Positions 7,255 to 14,722 of a DNA stretch of 33,547 nucleotides are shown in pieces (positions within the stretch are counted from its first letter, which is position 1; every line of letters begins with the position of its first letter). Both the position numbers and the translations under genes were made by a program. Source of the DNA: SIG644 sp045613985 (GTDB lineage Bacteria; Bacillota; Clostridia; Oscillospirales; CAG-272); the NCBI GenBank assembly GCA_045613985.1, contig JAZLCA010000026.1, positions 1 through 33,547 of the forward strand. Direction: 5' to 3'. The notes below the pieces were generated by a model. That model was given only the letters and a program-made list of their open reading frames with translations, was not told the DNA's origin and searched no databases.

Positions 7255-8016
7255 ATGATACAAGTCAAAAACGCACTGCAAATTGCAGCAATGCGCGATG
7301 CAGGTCGTATCACGGGTGAGGCCCTTTTGGCCGCCCGTGACTACCTGCGAGAGGGAATTACCACCTACGAGCTTGATCGTGTGATCCATGATTACATCGT
7401 CAAAGCGGGTGCCAAGCCCTCATTCCTCGGCTACAACGGCTTTCCTGCCAGTGCTTGCATCAGCATCAATGACGAAGTCATCCACGGAATCCCCTCTAAA
7501 AAGAGAGTGATCCGTGCGGGCGACATCGTTAAGATCGACGTGGGTGCTTACTATCGCGGCTATCACGGAGACAGCGCGCGGACCATTGCGGTCGGCGAGG
7601 TCAGTGAAACGGCGCGCAAGTTGATCGAGGTTACGCGCGAAAGCTTTTTCCGCGGTGTTAACGCCATCGCCGTGGGCAATCGATTGGGTGACGTCGGTCA
7701 CGCGATCGATTCGTATGTGGTGGAAAACGGCTTCTCGACGGTTAAACGCTATATCGGTCACGGTATCGGTGCAGCGCTCCACGAGTCGCCTGACGTTCCT
7801 AACTACGGAACGCCCGGCCGCGGTACCCGCCTTTGCAACGGCATGACCTTGGCAATCGAGCCTATGGTCAACGTCGGTGCGGAAACGGTACACGAGGCGG
7901 CGGACGGCTGGACAGTCACGACGGCGGATCATTCGCTGTCGGCGCACTACGAAAACACCGTTGCTTTGATCGGTGACAGAGTGGAAATTCTGACGCTGAT
8001 CGATCCGCAATTCTGA
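7255..8016 (+). CDS. map: Methionine aminopeptidase, type I
   Basis: MetAP (253 aa) removes the initiator methionine from nascent proteins. All metal and catalytic residues are visible and spaced as in the E. coli enzyme: H77 (NDEVIHGIP), D95 and D106 (KIDVGAYYRGYHGDS), H169 (YIGHGIG), E202 (LAIEPMV) and E233 (HYENTV). No N-terminal SH3-binding or zinc extension is present. It starts 2 bases after the adk stop without a clear ribosome binding site of its own, so coupling to adk is likely. Confidence 0.98.
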   Translation: MIQVKNALQIAAMRDAGRITGEALLAARDYLREGITTYELDRVIHDYIVKAGAKPSFLGYNGFPASACISINDEVIHGIPSKKRVIRAGDIVKIDVGAYYRGYHGDSARTIAVGEVSETARKLIEVTRESFFRGVNAIAVGNRLGDVGHAIDSYVVENGFSTVKRYIGHGIGAALHESPDVPNYGTPGRGTRLCNGMTLAIEPMVNVGAETVHEAADGWTVTTADHSLSAHYENTVALIGDRVEILTLIDPQF

Positions 8017-8057
8017 TTTACCGTAGCACACAATCCAAAATGTAAGGAGGGATTCTT

Positions 8058-8276
8058 ATGTCTAAGGACGACGTTATCGAATTTGAAGGTGTCGTTGTTG
8101 AGGCTCTGCCCAATGCGACCTTCAAAGTCAAGCTGCCGAATGGGCATATCATTACTGCTCATATTTCCGGAAAGCTGCGCATGAATTATATTAAGATTTT
8201 GCCCGGTGACAAGGTAACCGTTGAGGTTTCCGTTTACGACCTGGATAAGGGCCGTATCACCTGGCGTGCGAAATAA
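8058..8276 (+). CDS. infA: Translation initiation factor IF-1
   Basis: IF-1 (72 aa) binds the ribosomal A site during initiation. The OB-fold sequence is nearly canonical: SKDDVIEFEGVVVEALPNAT, the HISGKLRMNYIKILPGDKVTVE core and the end DLDKGRITWRAK. AAGGAGG at 8043-8049 precedes the ATG. In Bacillus a small KOW-domain gene lies between map and infA; here only a 41-base gap is found, so that gene is absent from this position. Confidence 0.98.
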   Translation: MSKDDVIEFEGVVVEALPNATFKVKLPNGHIITAHISGKLRMNYIKILPGDKVTVEVSVYDLDKGRITWRAK

Positions 8277-8298
8277 CTTTAGAAAGGGTTGATATCCT

Positions 8299-8412
8299 AT
8301 GAAGGTTAAACCGTCTGTTAAAAAGATCTGCGAAAAGTGCAAGATCATCAAGAGACATGGCAAGGTCATGGTCATCTGCGAAAACCCCAAGCACAAGCAG
8401 ACTCAGGGCTGA
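8299..8412 (+). CDS. rpmJ: 50S ribosomal protein L36, zinc-binding form
   Basis: A 37-codon reading frame beginning MKVKPSVKKICEKCKIIKRH encodes L36, the smallest 50S protein. The zinc ligands of the cysteine-containing form are present: C11, C14, C27 and H32. The GAAAGGG at 8282-8288 is the ribosome binding site. The infA-rpmJ-rpsM order is canonical. The C-terminal tail (PKHKQTQG) matches the usual HKQ(R/T)QG ending. Confidence 0.97.
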   Translation: MKVKPSVKKICEKCKIIKRHGKVMVICENPKHKQTQG

Positions 8413-8452
8413 TCCTTGCCACAAACAAACCAATTTAGAGAGGTGAAAAGAC

Positions 8453-8821
8453 ATGGCTCGTATAGCTGGTGTTGATATTCCTAACAACAAGCGCGTTGAG
8501 ATCGCCTTGACCTACATCTATGGCATCGGTCGCAAGAGCGCAAACGATATTCTGGCTCAAACCGGAATCAATCCCGATACCCGCGCAAAGGACCTCACCG
8601 AAGAGGACGTTGCAAAGCTGCGTGACGTTATCGAGAATCAGTACACGGTAGAGGGTGACCTGCGCCGTGAAGTCGGTCTGAACATCAAGAGAATGCAGGA
8701 GATTAACTGCTATCGTGGTATCAGACACAGAAAAGGTCTTCCTGTCAGAGGTCAGAGAACCAAGACGAATGCAAGAACTCGTAAGGGTCCTGCGAAGACC
8801 ATCGCGAACAAGAAGAAGTAA
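8453..8821 (+). CDS. rpsM: 30S ribosomal protein S13
   Basis: S13 (122 aa) sits in the 30S head and contacts P-site tRNA and the 50S subunit. ARIAGVDIPNNKRVEIALTY, the helix-hairpin-helix text GIGRKSANDIL, the motif CYRGIRHRKGLPVRGQRTKT and the basic tail RTRKGPAKTIANKKK are diagnostic. GAGAGGTG precedes the ATG. It opens the alpha-operon part of the cluster. Confidence 0.98.
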   Translation: MARIAGVDIPNNKRVEIALTYIYGIGRKSANDILAQTGINPDTRAKDLTEEDVAKLRDVIENQYTVEGDLRREVGLNIKRMQEINCYRGIRHRKGLPVRGQRTKTNARTRKGPAKTIANKKK

Positions 8822-8836
8822 AGGAGTGGCATAAAG

Positions 8837-9229
8837 ATGGCTAATGTAAAGAAAGTTGTCAAGAGACGCCGCGAAAGAAAAAATATTGAGAAGGGTGCCG
8901 TTCATATTCAGGCTACCTTTAACAATACGATCGTAACGATCACCGATGCACAGGGTAATGCACTCTCTTGGGCATCCGCAGGTGAGCTCGGCTTCAAGGG
9001 TTCCAGAAAGTCTACTCCCTTTGCTGCTCAGTCCGCATCCGAAACGGCTGCGAAGGCTGCAATGGAGCATGGTCTGAAGACTGTTGAAGTATTCGTGAAG
9101 GGCCCCGGTGCTGGCCGCGAGTCCGCTATCCGCGCACTGGAGACTGTTGGTCTGCAGATCACGATGATCAAGGACGTAACTCCCGTACCGCATAACGGTT
9201 GCCGCCCGCCCAAGCGTCGTCGCGTATAA
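8837..9229 (+). CDS. rpsK: 30S ribosomal protein S11
   Basis: S11 (130 aa) lies on the 30S platform near the E site and the mRNA exit. The sequence NIEKGAVHIQATFNNTIVTI, followed by TDAQGNALSWASAGELGFKG, and the C-terminal DVTPVPHNGCRPPKRRRV are highly conserved. AAGGAG at 8821-8826 overlaps the rpsM stop and serves the ATG at 8837. Confidence 0.98.
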   Translation: MANVKKVVKRRRERKNIEKGAVHIQATFNNTIVTITDAQGNALSWASAGELGFKGSRKSTPFAAQSASETAAKAAMEHGLKTVEVFVKGPGAGRESAIRALETVGLQITMIKDVTPVPHNGCRPPKRRRV

Positions 9230-9251
9230 TTTTACTGGAGGTACAAAGATT

Positions 9252-9878
9252 ATGGCAAGATATACTGGTCCTGCGTGCAAGCTGTGCCGCAGAGAAGGTA
9301 CCAAGCTGTTTCTGAAGGGCGATCGTTGCCTGTCCGGCAAGTGCGCTATCGACCGCAGAAATACTGCTCCCGGTCAGCACGGTGCTGCTACCAAGAAGCT
9401 CAGAGAGTACGGTATGCAGCTGCGTGAGAAGGAGAAGACCAAGAGATACTATGGCGTTCTCGAAAGACAGTTCGTTAACTATTTCGAGGAAGCAGACCGC
9501 ACCAAGGGTATGACCGGTGAAAACCTGATTTGCCTTCTGGAGCGTCGTCTGGATAACGTCGTTTACAGAATGGGCATGGCTGCTTCCCGTAAGGAGGCTC
9601 GTCAGCTGGTTCTGCACGGTCACTTCACTCTCAACGGTAAGAATGTTAACATTCCTTCGCTGATCGTAAAGGCCGGCGACGTGATCTCCGTTAAGGAGTC
9701 CAGCCGCGCAAGCGTTAAGATCAAGGCTCTGGCCGAGGAACTGGCTACCAAGTCTGCTCCTAAGTGGCTGGACGTTGACAAGAACGGTCTGTCTGTAAAG
9801 GTTGCAACGCTGCCTGCAAGAGACGACGTTGACTTTGACTTCAACGAGCAGCTCATCGTTGAGTTGTATTCCAAGTAA
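9252..9878 (+). CDS. rpsD: 30S ribosomal protein S4, zinc-binding form
   Basis: S4 (208 aa) is a primary 16S rRNA-binding protein that starts 30S assembly and affects decoding fidelity. The N-terminus carries four cysteines (C9, C12, C26, C31) of the zinc-binding S4 form. The S4 RNA-binding domain is at about residues 98-160 (ERRLDNVVYRMGMAASRKEA, then VLHGHFTLNGKNVNIPS). In B. subtilis rpsD is elsewhere and self-regulated; here it stays in the alpha operon. Alternative RNA hairpins lie just after its stop. Confidence 0.98.
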   Translation: MARYTGPACKLCRREGTKLFLKGDRCLSGKCAIDRRNTAPGQHGAATKKLREYGMQLREKEKTKRYYGVLERQFVNYFEEADRTKGMTGENLICLLERRLDNVVYRMGMAASRKEARQLVLHGHFTLNGKNVNIPSLIVKAGDVISVKESSRASVKIKALAEELATKSAPKWLDVDKNGLSVKVATLPARDDVDFDFNEQLIVELYSK

Positions 9879-9995
9879 TATCCACCGCGTCCTATGGTTC
9901 GGTGGACTTGGATCCCCGAACTGCGCCTGACGCATCAACGCAAACAAACTTTATTCGTTGGTTGCAAATTTTGAAATTTAGGAGGATTATTTGGA
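9879..9995 (+). other. Intergenic region rpsD-rpoA with two mutually exclusive hairpins
   Basis: The 117-base gap is long for this operon. TCCACCG (9881-9887) can pair with CGGTGGA (9900-9906). Alternatively GTTCGG (9897-9902), which overlaps the second arm, can pair with CCGAAC (9916-9921). The two structures cannot coexist, as in an attenuator or protein-controlled switch. No T-run follows either one. The gap ends with TTTAGGAGG at 9977-9985, the rpoA ribosome binding site. Confidence 0.4.
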
Positions 9996-10961
9996 ATGAT
10001 TGAGAAGCCCAATATCACAACAGTCAACCTGAGTGATGATGGTAAGAAGGGCGAGTTCATTGTAGAGCCGCTGGAAAGAGGATTTGGTACGACGCTGGGC
10101 AACTCCCTGAGAAGAGTGCTGTTGAGCTCTCTGCCGGGCGTGGCTGTCACCAGTATCAAGATCGACGGCGTTCTCCATGAGTTTTCTACCATCCCCGGTG
10201 TGATTGAAGACGTAACTGAAATTGTTTTGAACGTAAAGGGTATCGTTGCTAAGCTGCATTGCCAGGGTCCCAAGACTGTCGTAATCGACGTTGTGGGCGA
10301 GCGCGATGTAACGGCCGGCGATATCAAGGTGGATTCCGATCTGGAAGTGCTCAACCCTGAGCATCACATCTGCACCGTTGGCGAGAACGATCGCTTCTAC
10401 ATGGAGCTGACCTTCGATGCCGGCCGCGGATATATTTCTCAGGAACGCAACAAGCAGATCCGCAATTCTGCCCTGGGTGCCACCGGTGCTCCCATCGGAA
10501 CGATTTATACGGACTCTATCTATACGCCGGTATACAGCGTAAGTTATACGGTGGACAATACCCGTGTGGGTACCATCACTGACTACGATAAGCTGACGCT
10601 GGAAATCGAGACCAATGGTACGATTTCCGCAAGAGAAGCGGTTTCGCTTGGCGCCAAGATTCTCAACGAGCATCTCAACTTGTTTGTCGAGTTGTCTGAC
10701 GAGGCAAAGAAGATGGATATTATGGTAGAGAGTACCGTAACCAAGAAAGAAAAGGTCCTTGAGATGACCATTGAGGAACTTGACATGTCTGTTCGTAGCT
10801 TCAACTGTCTGAAGCGCGCAGGCATCGATACGGTGGAGGATCTGACCAACCGTACCGAGGAAGACATGATCAAGGTTCGTAACCTCGGTAAGAAATCGCT
10901 GGAAGAAGTCATTCAGAAGCTGCATTCGCTGGGTCTTGATCTCAAGAGAGAAGAAGAATAA
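9996..10961 (+). CDS. rpoA: DNA-directed RNA polymerase subunit alpha
   Basis: The alpha subunit (321 aa) dimerises to nucleate RNA polymerase and its C-terminal domain contacts UP elements and activators. The N-terminal domain shows FIVEPLERGFGTTLGNSLRR and VLLSSLPGVAVTSIKIDGVL. The C-terminal domain (about 255-321) has the DNA-binding segments LKRAGIDTVEDL and VRNLGKKSLEEV. The ATG at 9996 follows AGGAGG. Placement between rpsD and rplQ is canonical. Confidence 0.98.
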   Translation: MIEKPNITTVNLSDDGKKGEFIVEPLERGFGTTLGNSLRRVLLSSLPGVAVTSIKIDGVLHEFSTIPGVIEDVTEIVLNVKGIVAKLHCQGPKTVVIDVVGERDVTAGDIKVDSDLEVLNPEHHICTVGENDRFYMELTFDAGRGYISQERNKQIRNSALGATGAPIGTIYTDSIYTPVYSVSYTVDNTRVGTITDYDKLTLEIETNGTISAREAVSLGAKILNEHLNLFVELSDEAKKMDIMVESTVTKKEKVLEMTIEELDMSVRSFNCLKRAGIDTVEDLTNRTEEDMIKVRNLGKKSLEEVIQKLHSLGLDLKREEE

Positions 10962-11007
10962 GCGAATCGCTAAAACTATAGGATAGCAGAGAAGGAGGGG
11001 TTTTACA

Positions 11008-11355
11008 ATGCCCGGAACCAGAAAACTTGGCAGACCGACTGCCCATAGAATGGCAATGCTGCGCGGTCTGGTCACCCTTCTGCTTGAGAACGGCCAGGTC
11101 GAGACGACTCTCGCCAGAGCAAAGGAAGTTCGTTCTCTCGCAGAGAAAATGATTACACTTGGCAAGAAGAATACGCTTGCTTCCCGCCGTGCTGCTCTTG
11201 CATTCATTACTAAGGAGGCTGTTGTCACGAAGGTGTTCAACGAGCTGGCTCCCAAGTATGCAGAGCGTCAGGGTGGTTACACCCAGATCTTCAAGATGGG
11301 TCCCCGTCGCGGTGATGCTGCCGAAATGGCCATCATTAAGCTGATCGAAGACTAA
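11008..11355 (+). CDS. rplQ: 50S ribosomal protein L17
   Basis: L17 (115 aa) sits at the base of the 50S subunit near the tunnel exit. The N-terminus RKLGRPTAHRMAMLRGLVT and the C-terminal GGYTQIFKMGPRRGDAAEMA are diagnostic. GAAGGAGGGG precedes the ATG at 11008. It is the last gene of the ribosomal cluster and is followed at once by a strong terminator. Confidence 0.98.
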   Translation: MPGTRKLGRPTAHRMAMLRGLVTLLLENGQVETTLARAKEVRSLAEKMITLGKKNTLASRRAALAFITKEAVVTKVFNELAPKYAERQGGYTQIFKMGPRRGDAAEMAIIKLIED

Positions 11356-11375
11356 TTTTAAGATTGGTAAAATAA

Positions 11376-11416
11376 ACGAACAGTCGCAGATTTTTTCTGC
11401 GGCTGTTCGTTTTTTA
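11376..11416 (+). terminator. Rho-independent terminator of the ribosomal operon (works both ways)
   Basis: ACGAACAGTCGCAG (11376-11389) pairs with CTGCGGCTGTTCGT (11397-11410) with a single mismatch, around ATTTTTT. It is followed by TTTTT. On the other strand the same stem is followed by TTTATTTT, so it can also end the small minus-strand gene at 11424-11627. Confidence 0.9.
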
Positions 11417-11423
11417 TATGAAT

Positions 11424-11627
11424 TCAGAAAAATTGTGTCATGTTTTGGATGAGTGTCGTCACTTCGTCTTGCGATTTGGCGGCACGGGCCAGGGTGATCA
11501 ATCGCTCTCGCCCTGCATCCGACAGACGAGCATAATCCTGCATGGCATGCATATTGCGGGCAAACGCGAGCATCAATGGGCGGGGAAGGGGGACGGACTC
11601 TTGCGGGTTGTTTGTTAGATGATTCAT
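11424..11627 (-). CDS. Small conserved hypothetical protein (67 aa)
   Basis: The frame reads MNHLTNNPQESVPLPRPLML to a TQFF end. The start at 11627 is favoured over upstream in-frame codons because GGAGGT lies 8 bases before the ATG. The middle (LPRPLMLAFARNMHAMQDYA, then RLSDAGRERLITLARAAKS) resembles small Firmicutes proteins with the pattern LP.G..MALAQN..AM..F..L...., whose function I do not know. It predicts as soluble and mostly helical, without membrane segment or signal. It is convergent with rplQ and divergent from mrp. Confidence 0.6.
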   Translation of the reverse strand: MNHLTNNPQESVPLPRPLMLAFARNMHAMQDYARLSDAGRERLITLARAAKSQDEVTTLIQNMTQFF

Positions 11628-11647
11628 GGCAACGTACCTCCGTCTAT

Positions 11648-11675
11648 ATAGTATGCGCCAAGGCGGCTTTGTCAT
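11648..11675 (-). promoter_or_regulatory. Weak candidate promoter for the small minus-strand gene
   Basis: On the minus strand ATGACA (11675-11670) and TACTAT (11653-11648) are separated by 16 bases, about 21 bases upstream of the start codon. The -10 match is only 4 of 6, so this is tentative. Confidence 0.3.
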
Positions 11676-11752
11676 GCGAGCAAGGGGTGGCAATTTAAGG
11701 CAAGAGGTGGCTGATTTTAAAAGAAACTTTGTTATAAAAATGGCAAAAGACC

Positions 11753-11781
11753 TTGAAAAACAGGCAAAAATGGTGTATAAT
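11753..11781 (+). promoter_or_regulatory. Sigma-A promoter of the mrp-gpmI unit
   Basis: TTGAAA (11753-11758), a 17-base spacer and TATAAT (11776-11781) make a near-consensus promoter. Transcription would begin near 11788, about 50 bases before the mrp start. Confidence 0.85.
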
Positions 11782-11836
11782 AGAGAGTAAAGAAAAAATC
11801 ATTGCGTATGCAAGAAGAAATAAGAAAGGTCACATC

Positions 11837-12676
11837 ATGGCAGAATGTACTCATGATTGCTCGACTTGCTCGAGCAACTGCTCTTCCAGAAAGGAAGCGC
11901 AATCTCTTATTGCTCCTTTGTGTGAGCTTAGCAACGTTAAACACGTCATCGGTGTCGTCAGCGGAAAAGGCGGTGTCGGTAAGTCGCTGGTCACTTCTAT
12001 GCTGGCGGTCAATATGCAGCGCGAGGGCTACAAGGTCGGTATCTTGGATGCCGATATCACCGGCCCTTCCATTCCCAAAGCGTTCGGCTTGAAAAAGCCG
12101 GTCGAGGGTGACGGTCAGTATATGATCCCTCCCTCTACGACGACGGGCATTGACATCATGTCGGCGAACCTTTTGTTGGATGACGATGAGAAGCCGGTCA
12201 TCTGGCGCGGTTCTCTCATTGCAGGCACCGTCAAGCAGTTCTGGAGCGATGCGATCTGGAACGACATTGATTATATGTTCGTAGACTGTCCTCCCGGAAC
12301 GGGCGACGTGCCGCTGACGGTCTTCCAGTCGATTCCTCTGGACGGTATTGTGATCGTTACCAGCCCTCAGGAGCTGGTTTCCATGATCGTAGCTAAGGCT
12401 GCCAATATGGCCAAGATGATGAACGTCCCCGTGCTTGGCTTGGTTGAAAATCACAGCTACGTCAAGTGTCCCGATTGCGGCAAGGAGATTCACATTTTCG
12501 GTGAGAGCCACATCGACGAGACGGCTGAAAAGTTCGGCTTTGACGTGCTGGCTCGCATTCCTTTGGATCACAAGCTGGCTGCACTGGTCGATAAGGGCTG
12601 GATCGAAATGATGCAGAACGATTATCTTGACACGGCAACCCAGGTGATCATCAACCGCACCCAGAACAAGCAGTAA
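11837..12676 (+). CDS. mrp: Mrp/NBP35-type iron-sulfur cluster carrier ATPase
   Basis: The 279-aa product is a ParA/MinD-like P-loop ATPase of the Mrp (ApbC/NBP35) family, which holds and delivers Fe-S clusters in the cytoplasm. The deviant Walker A GKGGVGKS is at residues 43-50, DADITGPSIPK at 71-81, and the cluster-binding CPDC at 211-214 after LVENHSYVK. The N-terminus adds four cysteines (C4, C8, C11, C15), recalling the N-terminal cluster of NBP35. The ATG at 11837 has GAAAGG upstream; an in-frame TTG at 11753 is inside the promoter. No DUF59 domain is present. Confidence 0.93.
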   Translation: MAECTHDCSTCSSNCSSRKEAQSLIAPLCELSNVKHVIGVVSGKGGVGKSLVTSMLAVNMQREGYKVGILDADITGPSIPKAFGLKKPVEGDGQYMIPPSTTTGIDIMSANLLLDDDEKPVIWRGSLIAGTVKQFWSDAIWNDIDYMFVDCPPGTGDVPLTVFQSIPLDGIVIVTSPQELVSMIVAKAANMAKMMNVPVLGLVENHSYVKCPDCGKEIHIFGESHIDETAEKFGFDVLARIPLDHKLAALVDKGWIEMMQNDYLDTATQVIINRTQNKQ

Positions 12677-12693
12677 GAAAAGGAGTCATAACG

Positions 12694-14352
12694 ATGAAAA
12701 AGCTGAATAAACTTACAAATTTCAAGGGCGTACAGGGGCCCGTCGTGACCATCGTCATGGACGGTGTCGGTATCGCTCCCGATAGCATCGCCAATGCAGT
12801 CGCAGGCGCATATACTCCCACGTTGGATATGCTGATGAAGGACTATCCCATGGTCTCTCTCAAGGCGCACGGCACGGCCGTTGGCCTTCCTTCGGACGAC
12901 GATATGGGTAACTCCGAGGTTGGCCACAATGCACTGGGTGCAGGTCAGGTCTTTGCGCAGGGTGCAAAATTGGTCTCCAACTCCATTGAGTCGGGTAAGA
13001 TGTACGCTTCGAGCACCTGGAAGACGTTGATTGGCGGCGTCAAGGAGAAGGGAACTACGCTGCATTTTATCGGTCTGTTCTCGGACGGTAACGTCCACTC
13101 TCACATCGATCACCTCAAGGCAATGCTGGCACAGGCCAAGGCAGAGGGCGTCGCTCGCGTCAGAGTCCATATTCTGATCGACGGCCGTGACGTTGATCCC
13201 ACCTCCGCGCTGGACTACGTTGTACCCTTTGAGGCGTATATGAGCGATCTGCGCGACGACAATTTCGATATTTGCATCGCATCGGGCGGCGGTCGTATGA
13301 AGATCACCATGGACCGTTACGAAGCCAACTGGGGCATGGTTGAGGCTGGTTGGAAGACTCACGTGCTGGGCGAGGGTCGTACCTTTGCATCCGCAGAGGA
13401 GGCCATCAACACCTACCGCGCCGAGATCCCCGGCATTCTTGACCAGGATCTGCCCGCTTTCGTCATTGCCAAGGACGGAAAGCCCGTCGGTACGATCGAA
13501 GATGGCGACAGCGTTATTTTCTTCAACTTCCGTGGCGACCGCTCCATTGAAATTTCCAAAGCGTTCGACGGTGACGATACTTTCGATGCTTTTGCTCGCA
13601 TCCGCGTGCCCAATGTGCTGTACGCCGGTATGCTGGAGTACGACGGTGACCTTCACATTCCTCACCGTTTCCTTGTCAATCCCCCCGAAATCACCAATAC
13701 CATGTCGGAGTACCTGGCCAACACGGGCATTGCACAGCTGGCAATCTCCGAAACCCAGAAGTACGGTCACGTCACCTATTTCTGGAACGGCAACCGCTCG
13801 GGCAAGTTCTCGGAGGAGCTGGAGACCTATATCGAGATTCCTTCCGACGTCGTTCCCTTTGAACAGCGTCCTTGGATGAAGTGCGCCGAAATCACGGATA
13901 CCCTGATCGATTGCCTGGAGAGCGGCAAGTACAAGTACCTGCGCGTCAACTTCCCCAACGGCGATATGGTCGGTCACACCGGCTCGCTCCTCGCAACCCG
14001 TTGCTCTATGGAGGCGCTGGATCTGCAGCTGGCTCGCATCTTGACTGTTGTCGATGCGCTGGGCGGCGTGGCTCTGATCACGGCTGACCACGGTAATGCC
14101 GACGAGATGTTTGAAGTCGACAAGAAGTCGGGCGCACCCAAGCTGAACAAGAAGGGTGAAATGACTCCCAAGACCTCTCACACCCTCAATCGCGTTCCTT
14201 GCATCATTTACGATAACATTAACAAGGATGCCTATACCGTCAAGGCGGACGAAGGTCAGTTCGGTCTTGCCAACGTGGCGGCGACGATGGTCAATCTGAT
14301 GGGCTACGAAGCACCTGAGATGTGGAATGAGTCGATCATTGAGGTTAAGTAA
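12694..14352 (+). CDS. gpmI: 2,3-bisphosphoglycerate-independent phosphoglycerate mutase
   Basis: iPGM (552 aa) interconverts 3- and 2-phosphoglycerate in glycolysis with two Mn ions. Visible are VTIVMDGVG (D23), the phosphoserine motif GNSEVGHNA (S74), DGRDVDPTSA, MDRYEANWGMVEAGW, NFRGDRSIEI, NFPNGDMVGHTG and ITADHGNADEM. It is about 40 residues longer than the Bacillus enzyme. Part of this is an N-terminal extension, and part is an insert after NADEMFE (VDKKSGAPKLNKKGEMTPK). It lies 17 bases after mrp with AAAGGAG, so the two are co-transcribed. Confidence 0.97.
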   Translation: MKKLNKLTNFKGVQGPVVTIVMDGVGIAPDSIANAVAGAYTPTLDMLMKDYPMVSLKAHGTAVGLPSDDDMGNSEVGHNALGAGQVFAQGAKLVSNSIESGKMYASSTWKTLIGGVKEKGTTLHFIGLFSDGNVHSHIDHLKAMLAQAKAEGVARVRVHILIDGRDVDPTSALDYVVPFEAYMSDLRDDNFDICIASGGGRMKITMDRYEANWGMVEAGWKTHVLGEGRTFASAEEAINTYRAEIPGILDQDLPAFVIAKDGKPVGTIEDGDSVIFFNFRGDRSIEISKAFDGDDTFDAFARIRVPNVLYAGMLEYDGDLHIPHRFLVNPPEITNTMSEYLANTGIAQLAISETQKYGHVTYFWNGNRSGKFSEELETYIEIPSDVVPFEQRPWMKCAEITDTLIDCLESGKYKYLRVNFPNGDMVGHTGSLLATRCSMEALDLQLARILTVVDALGGVALITADHGNADEMFEVDKKSGAPKLNKKGEMTPKTSHTLNRVPCIIYDNINKDAYTVKADEGQFGLANVAATMVNLMGYEAPEMWNESIIEVK

Positions 14353-14363
14353 TTGAATGATTG

Positions 14364-14397
14364 GAGAAGAGCTTTGAAAAAGGCTCTTCTCTTTTTT
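14364..14397 (+). terminator. Rho-independent terminator after gpmI
   Basis: GAGAAGAGC (14364-14372) pairs perfectly with GCTCTTCTC (14383-14391) around a ten-base loop, followed by TTTTTT. Confidence 0.9.
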
Positions 14398-14649
14398 GGG
14401 GAAGAGGATAGACGATATTTTGTACTGCTTCTTCTACAGGCTCGCCCAGCTGCGCTCGCTCGCTATGCGGTTTTTATGCCCTTTCTTTGTTGTTCCACAA
14501 AGAAAGGGCGAAAGAAAAGGAACTCAAGGGTCTAATGCCCTTGAGAAACCCGCAAGACTTGTTGCTGTCTGCGTCTGCCGTTCGTGATGGTTTATGTTGT
14601 GCCCCCGAAGACTGCCCCTTTTGAAGTTTATGAAAAATTCTCCAAGCTA
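14398..14649 (+). other. Non-coding stretch containing a two-hairpin element
   Basis: No convincing gene lies between the gpmI terminator and the next promoter. Short reading frames here cross the hairpins and have no ribosome binding site. A GCTCG-rich segment (14440-14470) precedes the two hairpins, which are listed separately. The part from 14550 to 14649 shows nothing recognisable. Confidence 0.6.
14478..14545. repeat. Intergenic palindromic element with two strong hairpins
   Basis: GCCCTTTCTTTGT (14478-14490) pairs perfectly over 13 bp with ACAAAGAAAGGGC (14497-14509) around TGTTCC. After an A-rich link, CTCAAGGG (14523-14530) pairs with CCCTTGAG (14538-14545) around TCTAATG. Such CCTTTCTTTG...CAAAGAAAGG palindromes are, from memory, common between genes in gut clostridia and often yield spurious small ORFs. 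Only one copy is in this window, so the repeat status is inferred. Confidence 0.6.
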
Positions 14650-14688
14650 TTGACAAATTTTCCTTTGTATGATATCATATTGATATCA
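14650..14688 (+). promoter_or_regulatory. Promoter with tandem TGATATCA operator for the SPFH/RHH operon
   Basis: TTGACA (14650-14655), a 17-base spacer and TATCAT (14673-14678) form a sigma-A promoter. Two identical 8-bp palindromes TGATATCA lie at 14670-14677 and 14681-14688, 11 bp centre to centre. The first covers the -10 element and the second the transcription start. That spacing puts both on the same DNA face, as expected for cooperative dimers such as ribbon-helix-helix repressors. Confidence 0.75.
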
Positions 14689-14722
14689 AAGCGAATGCTT
14701 TATATCAGAAAGGAGATATATT

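Noticed and set aside
11641..11651. CGTCTATATAG on the + strand, identical to the sequence starting at 22741, as an ECF promoter
   Set aside because: The nearest GCAAC lies only 7 bases upstream, far too close, and no + strand gene starts here; the match overlaps the antisense of a -10 region and ribosome binding site.
12622..14181. A 519-codon open frame on the minus strand opposite mrp and gpmI
   Set aside because: Antisense to gpmI, no motifs and no start signal.
14353..14656. Short open frames of about 60 codons on both strands after gpmI
   Set aside because: They run through the terminator and the two hairpins and lack ribosome binding sites.
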